Source of the DNA: Actinomadura hallensis
GTDB lineage: Bacteria; Actinomycetota; Actinomycetes; Streptosporangiales; Streptosporangiaceae
Length of the DNA: 64,000 bases
Direction: 5' to 3'
Assembly (NCBI RefSeq): GCF_006716765.1
Contig: NZ_VFPO01000001.1
Location: forward strand, 3,100,001 to 3,164,000
Position 1 is the first letter of the stretch. The number at the start of each line of letters is the position of its first letter. Made by a program: the position numbers and the translations under genes. Below are positions 1 to 8,617 of this stretch, one piece after another. The notes beneath the pieces were generated by a model, which was not told the origin of the DNA, did no database searches, and saw nothing but the letters and a program-made list of their open reading frames with translations.

Positions 1-930
1 GAGGAGGCCGTCCGCCCGGAACCGCGCCTCGTAGCGCACGATCAGCTCCGCCAGCTCGACGCACTCCCGGGCGGTGTCCCCGGCGACGTCGTTCTCCTCG
101 CACCAGGCCGCGATGGCGGCGTGCCACTCCCGCCTGCCGGTGCCCCGGCCGCGCTGGTCGAGGACCATCTGGATCGCGGGGTCGCTGTTGCGCGCGTCGA
201 GCAGCGCGCCGGTCTGCTCGCGCCAGCCCTCCGCGTCGGTGACGCCCCAGTCGCGCTCCAGCAGCTCCCGGTCCCGGCGGGGGTCCCCGGCGAGGGAGTT
301 CCACGCCGTCCCGTTGGCGACGGCCAGGTGGGCGCCGACCGCGAGAGCCGCGGCGAGGCGCCCCCACGACGCGCTGCCGGAGTCGGTGACGAGGACGTCG
401 TAGTCCCGGTCGGGACGCCGCTCGGCGTCGGCGAGCATCTCCGACACCCGCCGGTACCCCTCGCCGCCCGGCGGCATCTGCGCCAGCAGCTCCCGCAGCG
501 GCCGCAGCGCCCCGCGGGCGCCCGCGTCCTTCACGATGAGCCGCGCCGCGTGGACCCCGGCCGCGTCCGCGCGCCCGGCGTCGTGCAGCGACCAGAACCC
601 GCTCATCGCCGACCACGCCCGCCGGGCCGCCTCGCCGGTCCGCCCCGCGGCCGCCAGCACGTGCGCCGCCTGCGCGTCCAGCCCCGCGCGGACCTCCGCG
701 GGCATGGCCGCCGCCGCCCGGTCCAGGTCGTCGAGGAGCCGGTGCGCCCCGCCGGTGTCGCCGGCGGCGGCGAGCGCCCGCGCGCACCGCGCCCGCGCCG
801 CGACGGCGGCCGTCCAGTCGCCGCGCCCCTCCATCTCGCCGGCCGCCTCCGCGTAGGCGGCCGCGGCCTCCCCGTGCTTCCCCTGCCGCTCGAGCTTCCT
901 GGCGCGTTCGAGCATCCCCTGGTACGTCAT
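1..930 (-). CDS. DUF1266-like protein with helical N-terminal region (3' end cut by window)
   Basis: The frame is open from an ATG at 930 to the window edge (310 codons), so the C-terminus is missing. A purine-rich GGAGGGACC precedes the ATG. The first ~130 residues are Ala/Arg-rich amphipathic helices resembling TPR-like repeats (ERARKLERQGKHGEAAAAYA and similar). The second half carries segments typical of DUF1266 proteins, with conserved tryptophans (AWNSL, DWGVTDAEGWREQT). No catalytic residues are evident and the function is unknown. It is divergent from the thyX-like gene. The family call rests on sequence memory only and is moderately secure. Confidence 0.6.
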   Translation of the reverse strand, partial: MTYQGMLERARKLERQGKHGEAAAAYAEAAGEMEGRGDWTAAVAARARCARALAAAGDTGGAHRLLDDLDRAAAAMPAEVRAGLDAQAAHVLAAAGRTGEAARRAWSAMSGFWSLHDAGRADAAGVHAARLIVKDAGARGALRPLRELLAQMPPGGEGYRRVSEMLADAERRPDRDYDVLVTDSGSASWGRLAAALAVGAHLAVANGTAWNSLAGDPRRDRELLERDWGVTDAEGWREQTGALLDARNSDPAIQMVLDQRGRGTGRREWHAAIAAWCEENDVAGDTARECVELAELIVRYEARFRADGLL

Positions 931-1061
931 GGTCCCTCCGCGGGCCAACCGTACCGGTCCGATGATCTCCGTGAGCGGCCGTTCGCACCCCAGGTCGCGG
1001 CCGTCCGGCGGGGGTGGTTTCCTTAGGAGCGACAGCGAACGACCCGTGGGGGGATGCCAGA

Positions 1062-1859
1062 GTGAGAAGCGTCGAGCCCGAGGTGTACCTCGTTGCACGA
1101 CCTGAGCTGGACTACGGCGAGGTCGCCCGGTACCTCCGCGAGGTGGGAGGGGAGAGCTGGCTGGAGCGGCTCGACCGGGGCGAGCTCGACGACGAGCTGA
1201 ACGACCCGCAGACCCTCGCGGAGTTCGCCGGCCGCCTCTGCTACCGCTCGTGGGAACCGGGCCTGAACCCGAACGTGGTGAAGGTCCGCACGGATTCGGG
1301 CCAGTACCTCGAGAACATCCTGCGCAGCCTGCACGGCTCGGTGCTGGAGCACGTCAGCTTCAGCTTCGTCCTGCACAACGTGAGCCGCGTGCTCACCCAC
1401 GAGCTGGTGCGGCACCGCCCGGGCGTCGCGATCTCCCAGGAGTCGCTGCGCTTCGTCCGCCTGCAGGACATCCCGTTCTGGTTCCCGCAGTGGGCCCGCG
1501 AGGACCAGGAGCTGATGAAGCGCGCCACCGCCATGCTGGAGCAGATGGAGGAGTTCCAGGCGTGGATGGCCGAGCACTTCGGCCTGGACGACGAGGGCGT
1601 GCCGTTCAAGGAGAAGAAGCACAAGACCTCCTTCATGCGGCGGTTCGCGCCGGAGGGCGTCGGCACCGGCCTGGTCTGGACGGCCAACGTCCGCACGCTG
1701 CGCCACACCCTGGAGAACCGCACGGCCCCCGGAGCCGAGGAGGAGATCCGCCTGCTCTTCGGCAAGATCGGTGAGGTGATGCGCAAGGAGGCCCCGGACC
1801 TGTTCGGCGACTACGTCGTCGAGGACGGCGCCTGGATCCCCAAGTGGCGCAAGGTGTGA
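1062..1859 (+). CDS. thyX: ThyX-like FAD-dependent thymidylate synthase
   Basis: ThyX converts dUMP to dTMP with methylenetetrahydrofolate, FAD and NADPH. The 265-residue protein has the fold markers: a histidine/arginine patch RHRPGVAISQESLR at residues 117-130 corresponding to the ThyX motif, HGSVLEH at about 91-97, and a C-terminal TLRHTLENRT...EEEIR segment as in ThyX. The motif departs from the textbook RHRxxSxNExSxR: Ser is Ala, Asn-Glu is Ser-Gln (also seen in mycobacterial ThyX), and there is one extra residue after RHR. I chose GTG 1062 because VRSVEPEVYL begins the conserved strand; an in-frame GTG at 1014 would add 16 poorly conserved residues. No folate gene is adjacent. A diverged ThyX paralogue is possible. 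Confidence 0.8.
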   Translation: MRSVEPEVYLVARPELDYGEVARYLREVGGESWLERLDRGELDDELNDPQTLAEFAGRLCYRSWEPGLNPNVVKVRTDSGQYLENILRSLHGSVLEHVSFSFVLHNVSRVLTHELVRHRPGVAISQESLRFVRLQDIPFWFPQWAREDQELMKRATAMLEQMEEFQAWMAEHFGLDDEGVPFKEKKHKTSFMRRFAPEGVGTGLVWTANVRTLRHTLENRTAPGAEEEIRLLFGKIGEVMRKEAPDLFGDYVVEDGAWIPKWRKV

Positions 1860-1906
1860 GCGATCGGGTCTAGGCGGCGGGGGCCGGGTGCGGAAGTGTT
1901 GGCGGT

Positions 1907-2629
1907 ATGACCGACATCTCGATTGCCGTAGGCGGGCGGGAGTTGCCCGCGTATCTCGCCGTTCCGGAGGGGGAGGGGCCCTGGCCGGGGGTCGTCGTGG
2001 TCTTCGAGGCGCTGGGCGCCACCGGTGACATGCGGGCCCAGGCCGACCGGTTCGCCGCCAACGGGTATCTCGCCGTGCTGCCGGACCTCTACGGCGGTGC
2101 GCCGTGGGTGCGCTGCGTCGTCAAGGCGATGCGGGAGATGCGGGCCGGGCGGGGCGCCGCGTACGAGCACATCGAGGCGGCGCGGGCGTGGCTGGCGGGG
2201 CGCGACGACTGCACGGGGTCCGTGGGCGTGTGCGGGTTCTGCATGGGCGGCGGGTTCGCGCTGGTCGCGGCGGCCAAGTACGGCTTCCGGGCCGCCGCGG
2301 TCAACTACGGCATGCTGCCGCGCCGGCCGGAGGAGGCGCTGCGCGGCGCGTGCCCGATCGTGGCGAGCTACGGCGCCGCCGATCCGACCCTGCGCGGGGC
2401 GGCGGGCAGGCTGGAGCGGGCCCTCACTGCTGCGGGCGTGCCGCATGACGTGAAGGAGTACCCCGCGACCGGGCACGGCTTCCTCACCGAGTCGGATCTG
2501 CCCGGGCCCCTGGAACCGGTCGCGAAGATCGTGTTCGGGATGGGCAGGGGACGGGAGAACGCCCCCGACGGATGGGAGCGCATCCTCGCGTTCTTCGACG
2601 AGCACGTCGCCAAGAAATCTACAATGTAA
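1907..2629 (+). CDS. Dienelactone hydrolase family protein
   Basis: Alpha/beta-hydrolase of 240 residues with the cysteine nucleophile typical of dienelactone hydrolases. The nucleophile elbow reads GVCGFCMGGG (Cys112), the acid is Asp159 in GAADPTLRG, and the base is His190 in ATGHGF. Length fits the family (~230-250). The N-terminal strand (ISIAVGGRELPAYLAVP) starts directly at the ATG, supporting this start. It lies 47 bases after the thyX-like gene on the same strand and may be co-transcribed. The substrate is unknown; family members open dienelactones or other small esters and lactones in aromatic degradation, and the pca genes of this genome are 23 kb away, not linked. Confidence 0.85.
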   Translation: MTDISIAVGGRELPAYLAVPEGEGPWPGVVVVFEALGATGDMRAQADRFAANGYLAVLPDLYGGAPWVRCVVKAMREMRAGRGAAYEHIEAARAWLAGRDDCTGSVGVCGFCMGGGFALVAAAKYGFRAAAVNYGMLPRRPEEALRGACPIVASYGAADPTLRGAAGRLERALTAAGVPHDVKEYPATGHGFLTESDLPGPLEPVAKIVFGMGRGRENAPDGWERILAFFDEHVAKKSTM

Positions 2630-2651
2630 AGGCCCGGGCCGGGGCGCGCGG

Positions 2652-2833
2652 TCAGCCGACGTCGGGACAGCGGTCCTCGTAGAACTCCAAGTAGGAGACG
2701 ACCATCAAGTCGACGAGTGAACCGTAGCCCTGTGCGACGAAGCCGTTGGCCAGGATGTAGACGGCCCGTAGGTGATGCGCAGGTCCCCCCACTGCTCCTC
2801 CCGCAATGCGCCGTTCCCTCGGAGCCTTTCCAT
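2652..2833 (-). pseudogene. Small unrecognised gene with an apparent one-base frameshift
   Basis: A good ribosome site (GGGAGG, about 6 bases before an ATG at 2833) opens a frame reading MERLRGNGALREEQWGDLRI, which then runs into a stop. Near 2770 the coding signal moves to another frame: from there to the TGA at 2652-2654 nearly every codon ends in C or G and the peptide reads AVYILANGFVAQGYG...EFYEDRCPDVG. Inserting one base after the TYG codons would join the halves into a protein of about 61 residues. I do not recognise the family. Either a real single-base deletion (decayed gene) or a sequencing error explains it. Confidence 0.45.
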
Positions 2834-2899
2834 GGGCGCCTCCCGCTGTCGTACCGGACGACGGCATGGTCGCAATCGGCGCGGACACGGGCCAGCGGA

Positions 2900-3304
2900 T
2901 CATTGATGCAGGACGGCCTGGGTCTGGGTCACCTGCGCCACGCGGCGGTCGTTCCCGTCGTACAGGTCGGTCTGGACGACGATCGAGGTTCGGCCCGTGT
3001 GCAGGGGGCGGGCGACGCCCCGGACGCGGCCGTCCCGCACCCCGCGGAAGAAGTTGGTCTTGGACTCCAGCGTCGTGGTCGAGGCGCCCGGCGGCAGGTT
3101 GAGGTACGCGCAGGCCGCGCCGAGCGTGTCGGCGAGGGCCATGAGGGCGCCGCCGTGCATGACGCCGCCGGCGGTGCAGCGGTCCGGGGCCCAGTCGAGG
3201 TGGCCGGCGACCTCGCCGGGCGCGGCCGTATCGATCTCCACGCCGAGGGCGCGGGCGAAGGGCATCGCGTCGGCGATCTGGTCGGGGGTGAGCTCGGCGG
3301 TCAT
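2900..3304 (-). CDS. PaaI-type hotdog-fold thioesterase
   Basis: A 134-residue single hotdog domain. The segment GGVMHGGALMALADT (residues 46-60) is the PaaI/thioesterase-2 active-site loop, with His50-Gly-Gly and Asp59 in the usual positions. Such enzymes hydrolyse aryl- or acyl-CoA thioesters. The ATG at 3304 follows a strong GAGGGAGGACC site. The gene is divergent from the MmyB-like regulator at 3411, with an inverted repeat between them, so it is the probable target of that regulator. Exact substrate is unknown. Confidence 0.85.
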   Translation of the reverse strand: MTAELTPDQIADAMPFARALGVEIDTAAPGEVAGHLDWAPDRCTAGGVMHGGALMALADTLGAACAYLNLPPGASTTTLESKTNFFRGVRDGRVRGVARPLHTGRTSIVVQTDLYDGNDRRVAQVTQTQAVLHQ

Positions 3305-3358
3305 GGTCCTCCCTCGTGATGTCGGGGCCCACTCTGGCGGCGCGGCCGTCCCGGGTCC

Positions 3359-3375
3359 ATTACCCCGGACGTAAT
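3359..3375. promoter_or_regulatory. Inverted repeat between thioesterase and MmyB-like regulator
   Basis: ATTAC and GTAAT arms (5 bp) separated by 7 bases, the only AT-rich words in the 106-base divergent spacer. The position, about 36 bases before the regulator start and 55 before the thioesterase start, suits an operator for an autoregulating XRE/MmyB protein. Binding is inferred. Confidence 0.4.
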
Positions 3376-3410
3376 CGCCGTGATGACCCGGCGCCGGTAG
3401 CGTCGCTGCC

Positions 3411-4211
3411 GTGACCGCGGCGTTGAGCGATGTGAGACCGATCGGGGAGCGGCTGCGCGCCTGGCGGCGGCGGCGCAGGCTCAGCCAGCTGGAGCTGGCG
3501 TCGGCGGCCGGCGTGTCGACCCGGCATCTCAGCTTCGTGGAGACGGGGCGGTCCGCGCCGAGCAGGGAGATGGTGCTGCGGCTGGCGGAGCACCTGGACG
3601 TTCCGCTGCGGGACCGGAACCTGCTGCTGGTCGCGGCCGGGTACGCGCCGGTCTTCGCGGAGACGCCGATCCACGAGCCGCGGATGGACGCGGTCCGGGC
3701 GGCGCTGCGGCAGGTGCTGAACGGGCACGAGCCGTATCCGGCGGTGGTCGTCGACCGGTTCTGGAACCTGGTCGACGCCAACGGCGCGGCCGCCCTCTTC
3801 ATGGAGGGCGCGGCGCCGGAGCTGCTGGAACCGCCGGTGAACGTGCTGCGGCTCAGCATGCATCCGGACGGGATGGCCAGGAACATCCTGAACCTGGCGG
3901 AGTGGCGCGCCCACATGATCGACCGGGTGCGGCGGCACGTGGCGCTGACCGCGGACGCGTCGCTCGCGCGGCTGCACCGGGAGCTGCGCGCCTTCCCGGG
4001 GGACGTGGGGGAGGCGATCGCGCCGCCCGAGGGCGGCGAGGTGGTCGTCCCGCTGCGGATGCGGGCGGACGGCCGGGAGCTGTCCTTCTTCAGCACGATC
4101 GCGACGTTCGGCACGCCGGTGGACATCACGGTGGCGGAGCTGGCGATCGAGTCGTTCTACCCGGCGGACGAGGCGACGACCGCGTTCCTGCGGGAGCGCG
4201 CCGGGTGGTGA
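3411..4211 (+). CDS. XRE-family regulator with MmyB-like ligand-binding domain
   Basis: 266 residues. Residues 10-65 form a helix-turn-helix (RLRAWRRRRRLSQLELASAA ... STRHLSFVETGRSAPS) of the Cro/C1 class, in which the RHLSFVETGRS segment is characteristic. The remaining ~190 residues match the MmyB/MLTR ligand-binding domain, a PAS-like fold (DRFWNLVDANGAAALF, LRLSMHPDGMARNILN). Members often bind fatty acid-like ligands and regulate an adjacent divergent enzyme gene, here the PaaI thioesterase. It starts at a GTG with a weak Shine-Dalgarno. It ends 4 bases before the convergent flavohemoprotein gene. Confidence 0.88.
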   Translation: MTAALSDVRPIGERLRAWRRRRRLSQLELASAAGVSTRHLSFVETGRSAPSREMVLRLAEHLDVPLRDRNLLLVAAGYAPVFAETPIHEPRMDAVRAALRQVLNGHEPYPAVVVDRFWNLVDANGAAALFMEGAAPELLEPPVNVLRLSMHPDGMARNILNLAEWRAHMIDRVRRHVALTADASLARLHRELRAFPGDVGEAIAPPEGGEVVVPLRMRADGRELSFFSTIATFGTPVDITVAELAIESFYPADEATTAFLRERAGW

Positions 4212-4215
4212 CGGG

Positions 4216-5343
4216 TCAGTTCTCGGCGGCCAGCAGGTCGTGGTGGATGCGGGTGAGCGACATCCCGTGCCGCTGCAGCGCGGTGACGGTCCGCCGCACG
4301 AGCGGGGCGGGCCCGGCCACGTAGGCGTCGTGGTCGCGCCAGCCCTGGAGGTCGTCCAGGAACCCGGGCAGGACGTCGGGCAGCCGGCCGTGCAGGCCGC
4401 CGGGGAGCCGCGGCGAACGGGACAGGACGGGCACGACGCGGACGCCCGGATGCGCCTCCTCCAGCCGCCGCAGCGCGGGCAGGTCGTAGAGCCCGGCCCC
4501 GGTGCGGGCCGCGACGAGCAGGTGGAGGCGGCGGCCGGAGGCGGCGGCCTGCTCGGCGAGCGCCTTCACGGGCGCGAGCCCGGTGCCGCCGCCGATCAGG
4601 AGGAGCCCGCGGGCGGAGCCGGGTTCGAGGACCATGGCGCCGGTGGCCGGCCCGAGCAGGACGGTGTCGCCGGGAGCGCAGTGCCGCACCAGGGCGCCGC
4701 TCACCCAGCCGGCGGGGCGCGCGCGGACGTGCAGGCTCAGCGTCCCGTCCGGGCGGGGCGCGTTGGCGATGGAGTAGGGCCGCCAGACGCGGGGCCACCG
4801 GGCGGTCTGGACGCTCACGTGCTGGCCGGGCAGGAAGGGCAGCGGCCGCTCGGGGCGGAGGGTGAGGACGGCGAGGTCGTGGGCGCGGCGGTCGTGGGCG
4901 GTGATCTCGGCGACCCACCAGGGCGGGTGGTCGGCCGCGTCCCGCTCGGCGGCGGCGATCATGGTGGCGGCGGCGGACCGGTAGGCGCGGGTCCAGGCGT
5001 CCTCGGCCTCGGCGGTCCACACGTCGGCGGCGTAGGTCCGCAGGGTGGCCAGCAGCGCGGTCTCGACCGCGGGGTAGTGCTCGCGCCGGACGCCGTGCCT
5101 GCGGTGGCCGCGGCCGAGGCGGCGGAGGTGGCTGGCGAGGTCGGCGGGGCTGTCCTGGCTCCAGACGATGCGGGTGAGGGCGCGGAAGAAGCGGTCGTGC
5201 TGCTCGCCCATGGCGGGCGGGAACAGGGCGCGCAGCTGGGGTTCGCGCGCGAAAAGGCGGCCGTAGAAATAGCTCATCGCGCCCGCGGGGTCCGCCTCCA
5301 GACGGGCGAAGCACTCCTTGATGATTCGCGGTTCCGATGACAT
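4216..5343 (-). CDS. Flavohemoprotein (globin + FAD/NAD reductase), NO-dioxygenase type
   Basis: A 375-residue two-part protein. Residues 1-135 are a globin: Tyr in SYFYGRLF (B10 region) and a likely proximal His80 in RGHRRHGVRREHY, aligned with the HKH...PEQY region of E. coli Hmp. Residues 140-375 are a ferredoxin-reductase module with RPYSIAN (188-194, FAD) and GGGTGLAP (251-258, NAD(P)H). Length is close to Hmp (~396). Family members oxidise nitric oxide to nitrate with O2 and NAD(P)H. The proximal region is less canonical than Hmp, so a sensor or other oxygenase role remains possible. Upstream lies a long non-coding stretch; I did not find a convincing NsrR site. Confidence 0.85.
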   Translation of the reverse strand: MSSEPRIIKECFARLEADPAGAMSYFYGRLFAREPQLRALFPPAMGEQHDRFFRALTRIVWSQDSPADLASHLRRLGRGHRRHGVRREHYPAVETALLATLRTYAADVWTAEAEDAWTRAYRSAAATMIAAAERDAADHPPWWVAEITAHDRRAHDLAVLTLRPERPLPFLPGQHVSVQTARWPRVWRPYSIANAPRPDGTLSLHVRARPAGWVSGALVRHCAPGDTVLLGPATGAMVLEPGSARGLLLIGGGTGLAPVKALAEQAAASGRRLHLLVAARTGAGLYDLPALRRLEEAHPGVRVVPVLSRSPRLPGGLHGRLPDVLPGFLDDLQGWRDHDAYVAGPAPLVRRTVTALQRHGMSLTRIHHDLLAAEN

Positions 5344-5860
5344 TCTCCAGCTCGCCCCCTTGGGCTCTCGGAGGAGGAATGAGGGGTCTCACCGCCGGCG
5401 GGCCGCGTCCGATGCCCGGCTCGGTGAGATTCTCTCAGGGGAACGCCCAGGTCTCCAGCGGAAGGTCGGCCGGGGTGATCGAGAGTCTCCGTGCGTAGCC
5501 GGGGCGGAATTCTCCGTGAGCGGATCTCCCGGAAAAAGGGGACGGATACTGATCGGTATTTGATGGGCGGGGCGGCAGGAGGCCGGAGCGGGGCATGAAT
5601 GCACTCCCGAGTAGAAGATTTCAGGATTCTTCGGCTTACGTCTTTCGGGTAGACCGCAGGAGAGGTCGGCGGCGCCCGCCGATCTCGCCACTTCCGACTG
5701 CGAAGATCCGGTCCGTGCGGCAAGCTGGCCGGCAGGAGGCCGGGGGAACGGGACGGTCCGAGGGGACTCCGAGGCGGTGAGGCGCCATGAGGCGCCCGCC
5801 GGGAGTCGCCCACCGCGGATGCGGTCCCGTGGCCAACGTTCAGCAGAGGGGGAACCAGGC
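5344..5860. other. 517-base intergenic region, no gene recognised
   Basis: Divergent spacer between the flavohemoprotein and the amidotransferase genes. It has visibly lower GC than its surroundings around 5500-5720. It contains a short palindrome GCAT-GA-ATGC at 5593-5602 and 7-bp TCTCACC/GGTGAGA arms near 5390-5430. Open frames across it lack the codon bias of the neighbours and start sites with ribosome signals, so I call none. It presumably holds two divergent promoters. I recognise no riboswitch or RNA gene. Confidence 0.5.
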
Positions 5861-6613
5861 ATGTCAGAGGCCGACCACGGGGGGCCCGCCCCGAACGCCG
5901 CCGGCGCGGACGCGCCGCCGCTCATCGGCATCACCGCCTACCAGGAACCGGCCCGCTGGGGGGTCTGGGTGCGCGAGGCCGCGCTGCTGCCGGTTCCGTA
6001 CGTCCGCGCCGTCGAACGCGCCGGCGGGGTCCCGGTCATGCTCCCGCCGACCGCGTCGCTGCGCGGCGTCGACGCGCTGGTCGGGAGGCTGGACGGCATC
6101 GTCCTCTCGGGCGGCGGCGACATCGACCCGGAGCTGTACGGCGCCGTCCGGCATCCCGAGACCGGCCCGCCCCAGCCGCAGCGCGACCGGTTCGAGCTGG
6201 CGCTCGCCCGCGCCGTCATCGACGCCGACCTCCCCTTCCTCGCCATCTGCCGCGGCATGCAGATCCTGAACGTCGCCCGGGGCGGGGCGCTGGTCCAGCA
6301 TCTGCCCGAGGCGGTCGGCCACGAGGGGCACGCGCCGGAGACGGGGCTCGTCGGCTCCCACCCGGTGAAGATCAGCGGCACCAGCCTGATCGGCAAGATC
6401 ATGGGCGACTCCGCCGAGGTCCCCGCCTACCACCACCAGGCGGTGGGCCGGCTCGGCCGGGGCCTGGCGGCGGTCGCCTGGGCCGAGGACCAGGTGGTCG
6501 AGGCCCTCGAGCTGCAGGGCCACCGCTTCGGCCTCGCCGTCCAGTGGCATCCGGAGGAGGGGGAGGACGGGCGCCTGTTCGAGGCGCTCGTCGCCGAGGC
6601 GGCCGGCCGCTGA
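5861..6613 (+). CDS. Gamma-glutamyl-gamma-aminobutyrate hydrolase-type amidotransferase (peptidase C26)
   Basis: 250 residues of the class I glutamine amidotransferase fold. The nucleophile is Cys130 in FLAICRGMQ, and His230-Pro-Glu in VQWHPEE completes the triad; LSGGGDIDPELYG (82-94) and the HHQAV loop (191-195) are hallmarks of the PuuD/C26 group, which cleaves gamma-glutamyl-GABA in putrescine breakdown. ATG 5861 is preceded by AGAGGGGGAA. No glutamate-putrescine ligase or other puu gene is next to it, so the physiological substrate is open. Confidence 0.85.
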   Translation: MSEADHGGPAPNAAGADAPPLIGITAYQEPARWGVWVREAALLPVPYVRAVERAGGVPVMLPPTASLRGVDALVGRLDGIVLSGGGDIDPELYGAVRHPETGPPQPQRDRFELALARAVIDADLPFLAICRGMQILNVARGGALVQHLPEAVGHEGHAPETGLVGSHPVKISGTSLIGKIMGDSAEVPAYHHQAVGRLGRGLAAVAWAEDQVVEALELQGHRFGLAVQWHPEEGEDGRLFEALVAEAAGR

Positions 6614-6729
6614 CCCCGGGCGGGCGCGGGACGCCTGCGGGAGAGCGGAGGGCGTGACCGTGATTGACGCGCCGGTACCGGGGAAGTCGATCTGACGGAT
6701 TCCGCCGCACGCCCCCGGGAGGCCGCCGC

Positions 6730-7710
6730 ATGCCGCTGCACCCGCAGACCGTCAGTTTCCTGAAGATGCTGGCCGCCTGGACCGCCCCGCCGCCCGGTGC
6801 CGGGGCCTCCGCGGAGCCCACCATCGCGGAGATGCGGGAACGGACCGGCGCGGTGCCGCCGGCGGTGCGGCGCGAGCTGCCGGAGGTCCGCGACCTCGCC
6901 GTGCGGGGACCGGGCGGCCCCGTGCCCGTGCGCCTGTACCGCCCGGTGCCGGCGGAGCGCGGCCCGCTGCCCGCGCTCGTCTACCTGCACGGGGGCGGAT
7001 GGGTCCTCGGAAGCGTCGACGACGTGGACGGCGTCTGCCGCGACCTCGCGGCCGGGGCCGGGTGCGCGGTGCTGAGCGTCGGCTACCGGCTGGCCCCCGA
7101 GCATCCGTTCCCCGCCGCCGTGGACGACTGCTGGGCCGTCGTGGCGTCCGCGGCGCGCGAGCCGGACCGCTACGGCGTCCTGCCCGGGGCGCTGGCGGTG
7201 GCCGGGGACAGCGCCGGCGGCAACCTCGCGGCGGTGACCGCGCTGCTGGCCCGCGACGCCGGCGTGCGGCTCGCCCACCAGCTGCTGGTCTATCCGGTGA
7301 CCGACACGGCGATGGACACCCCGAGCTGGCGCCTGTACGGGTCCGGGTACGGCCTCGACGCGGCGGACCTCGCCCGGTTCATGGGGCTCTACCGGGCCGG
7401 GGCCGACCCGGCCGACCCCCGGCTGGCGCCGCTGCGCGCCCCCGACCTCGCCGGCGTCGCGCCCGCCACCGTGATCACGGCGGAGTACGACATCCTGCGG
7501 GACGAGGCCGAGGCCTACGCGCGCCGCCTCGCGGACGCCGGAGTACCGGTGGAGCTGCGCCGTTTCGACGGCGTCGTGCACGCCTTCTTCCTGATGCCCG
7601 AGATCTTCGACGCCGGTGTGCGGGCGCGGGAGCTCGCTGTGCGACGATTGCGCGCGGCATTCGACGCGCGTGAGCGGGAGGCGAGCTGGCATGGACAGCG
7701 GGCGGTATGA
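6730..7710 (+). CDS. HSL-family (GDSAG) alpha/beta-hydrolase, esterase/lipase
   Basis: 326 residues with both hormone-sensitive-lipase signatures: oxyanion-hole HGGG at 87-90 and nucleophile GDSAGG with Ser161. Asp254 (AEYDILRDE) and His284 (DGVVHAFF) complete the triad. Family members hydrolyse short-chain acyl esters. ATG 6730 follows a GGGAGG site. Its last 20 bases overlap the enoyl-CoA hydratase gene, indicating one transcript, so the released acid may feed beta-oxidation. Confidence 0.9.
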   Translation: MPLHPQTVSFLKMLAAWTAPPPGAGASAEPTIAEMRERTGAVPPAVRRELPEVRDLAVRGPGGPVPVRLYRPVPAERGPLPALVYLHGGGWVLGSVDDVDGVCRDLAAGAGCAVLSVGYRLAPEHPFPAAVDDCWAVVASAAREPDRYGVLPGALAVAGDSAGGNLAAVTALLARDAGVRLAHQLLVYPVTDTAMDTPSWRLYGSGYGLDAADLARFMGLYRAGADPADPRLAPLRAPDLAGVAPATVITAEYDILRDEAEAYARRLADAGVPVELRRFDGVVHAFFLMPEIFDAGVRARELAVRRLRAAFDAREREASWHGQRAV

Positions 7711-8488
7711 CGCCTACGAGCGGCTGAAGGTCGACTGGGCGGCGGACGGGGTCCTGCGGGTCACGATCAGCACCCCGGGCAAGCTGAACGCGGTCGACGT
7801 CACCGGGCACCGCGAGCTGGCGGAGATCTGGCGGGACGCCGACGCCGACGACGACGTCCGCGTCGTCGTCGTGCGCGGCGAGGGGACGGCGTTCTCGGCC
7901 GGCGGCGACCTCGCGATGATCGAGGAGATGATGACCGACCACGCGGCCCGCCGCCGGATCATGCGCGAGGCCCGCGACATCGTGATGAACGTGCTGGACT
8001 GCTCGAAGCCGGTGGTCAGCGCGGTGCAGGGCCCGGCGGTCGGCGCGGGACTGGCGGTGGCGCTGCTGGCGGACGTGTCGGTCGCCGGCCGCACCGCGAA
8101 GATCATCGACGGGCACACGCGGCTCGGCGTGGCGGCCGGCGACCACGCCGCGATCGTGTGGCCGCTGCTGTGCGGGATGGCGAAGGCCAAGTACTACCTG
8201 CTGCTCAACGACGTCCTGACCGGCGAGGAGGCCGAGCGGATCGGCCTGGTCTCGCTGTGCGTGGACGACGATGAGGTGCACGACCGGGCACTGGAGATCG
8301 CCCGCCGGCTCGCCGCGGGCCCGGCGGAGGCGCTCTCGTTCACCAAGCACGCGCTGAACAACTGGCTGCGCCTCGCGGGGCCGACGTTCGACGCGTCGCT
8401 GGCGATGGAGTTCTTCGGGTTCACCGGCCCGGACGTTCGGGAGGGCGTCGCGGCGATCCGCGAGAAGCGCCCGCCGCGCTTCACCTGA
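7691..8488 (+). CDS. Enoyl-CoA hydratase/isomerase family protein
   Basis: 265-residue crotonase-fold protein. The oxyanion-hole segments are present ([12 protein letters not shown] and [20 protein letters not shown]). The usual catalytic Glu pair of hydratases is not clear: the second position falls in [15 protein letters not shown], which differs from the hydratase consensus and suggests an isomerase, thioesterase or hydrolase variant. ATG 7691 has a GGGAGG site inside the end of the esterase gene, a 20-base overlap that implies coupled translation. It ends before a strong hairpin. Confidence 0.85.
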   Translation: MDSGRYDAYERLKVDWAADGVLRVTISTPGKLNAVDVTGHRELAEIWRDADADDDVRVVVVRGEGTAFSAGGDLAMIEEMMTDHAARRRIMREARDIVMNVLDCSKPVVSAVQGPAVGAGLAVALLADVSVAGRTAKIIDGHTRLGVAAGDHAAIVWPLLCGMAKAKYYLLLNDVLTGEEAERIGLVSLCVDDDEVHDRALEIARRLAAGPAEALSFTKHALNNWLRLAGPTFDASLAMEFFGFTGPDVREGVAAIREKRPPRFT

Positions 8489-8515
8489 GGCGCGGCCCAG
8501 CTCCGGGTCCGCGCA

Positions 8516-8544
8516 GGGCGTCCCGCCGGACCGGCGGGACGCCC
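8516..8544. terminator. Bidirectional hairpin between convergent genes
   Basis: Two perfect 14-base arms (8516-8529 and 8531-8544) around a single central base. They lie 28 bases after the hydratase stop and 74 before the end of the convergent acyl-CoA dehydrogenase gene. There is no T-run, as is usual for actinomycete terminators. Confidence 0.65.
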
Positions 8545-8617
8545 GCGCCCCGGGAGGCGGGCACGGTCCCGGGGCGGCACGACCCGGGTCAGTGCGACCC
8601 GCGTCGGTGGCGACCGG

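Noticed and set aside
121..1026. A 301-codon plus-strand frame at the window start
   Set aside because: Pro/Arg/Gly-rich shadow of the DUF1266-like gene on the other strand, without a ribosome site or domain.
5344..5860. NsrR site or riboswitch upstream of the flavohemoprotein or amidotransferase
   Set aside because: No match to an 11-1-11 NsrR site and no conserved riboswitch core; only short weak inverted repeats are present.
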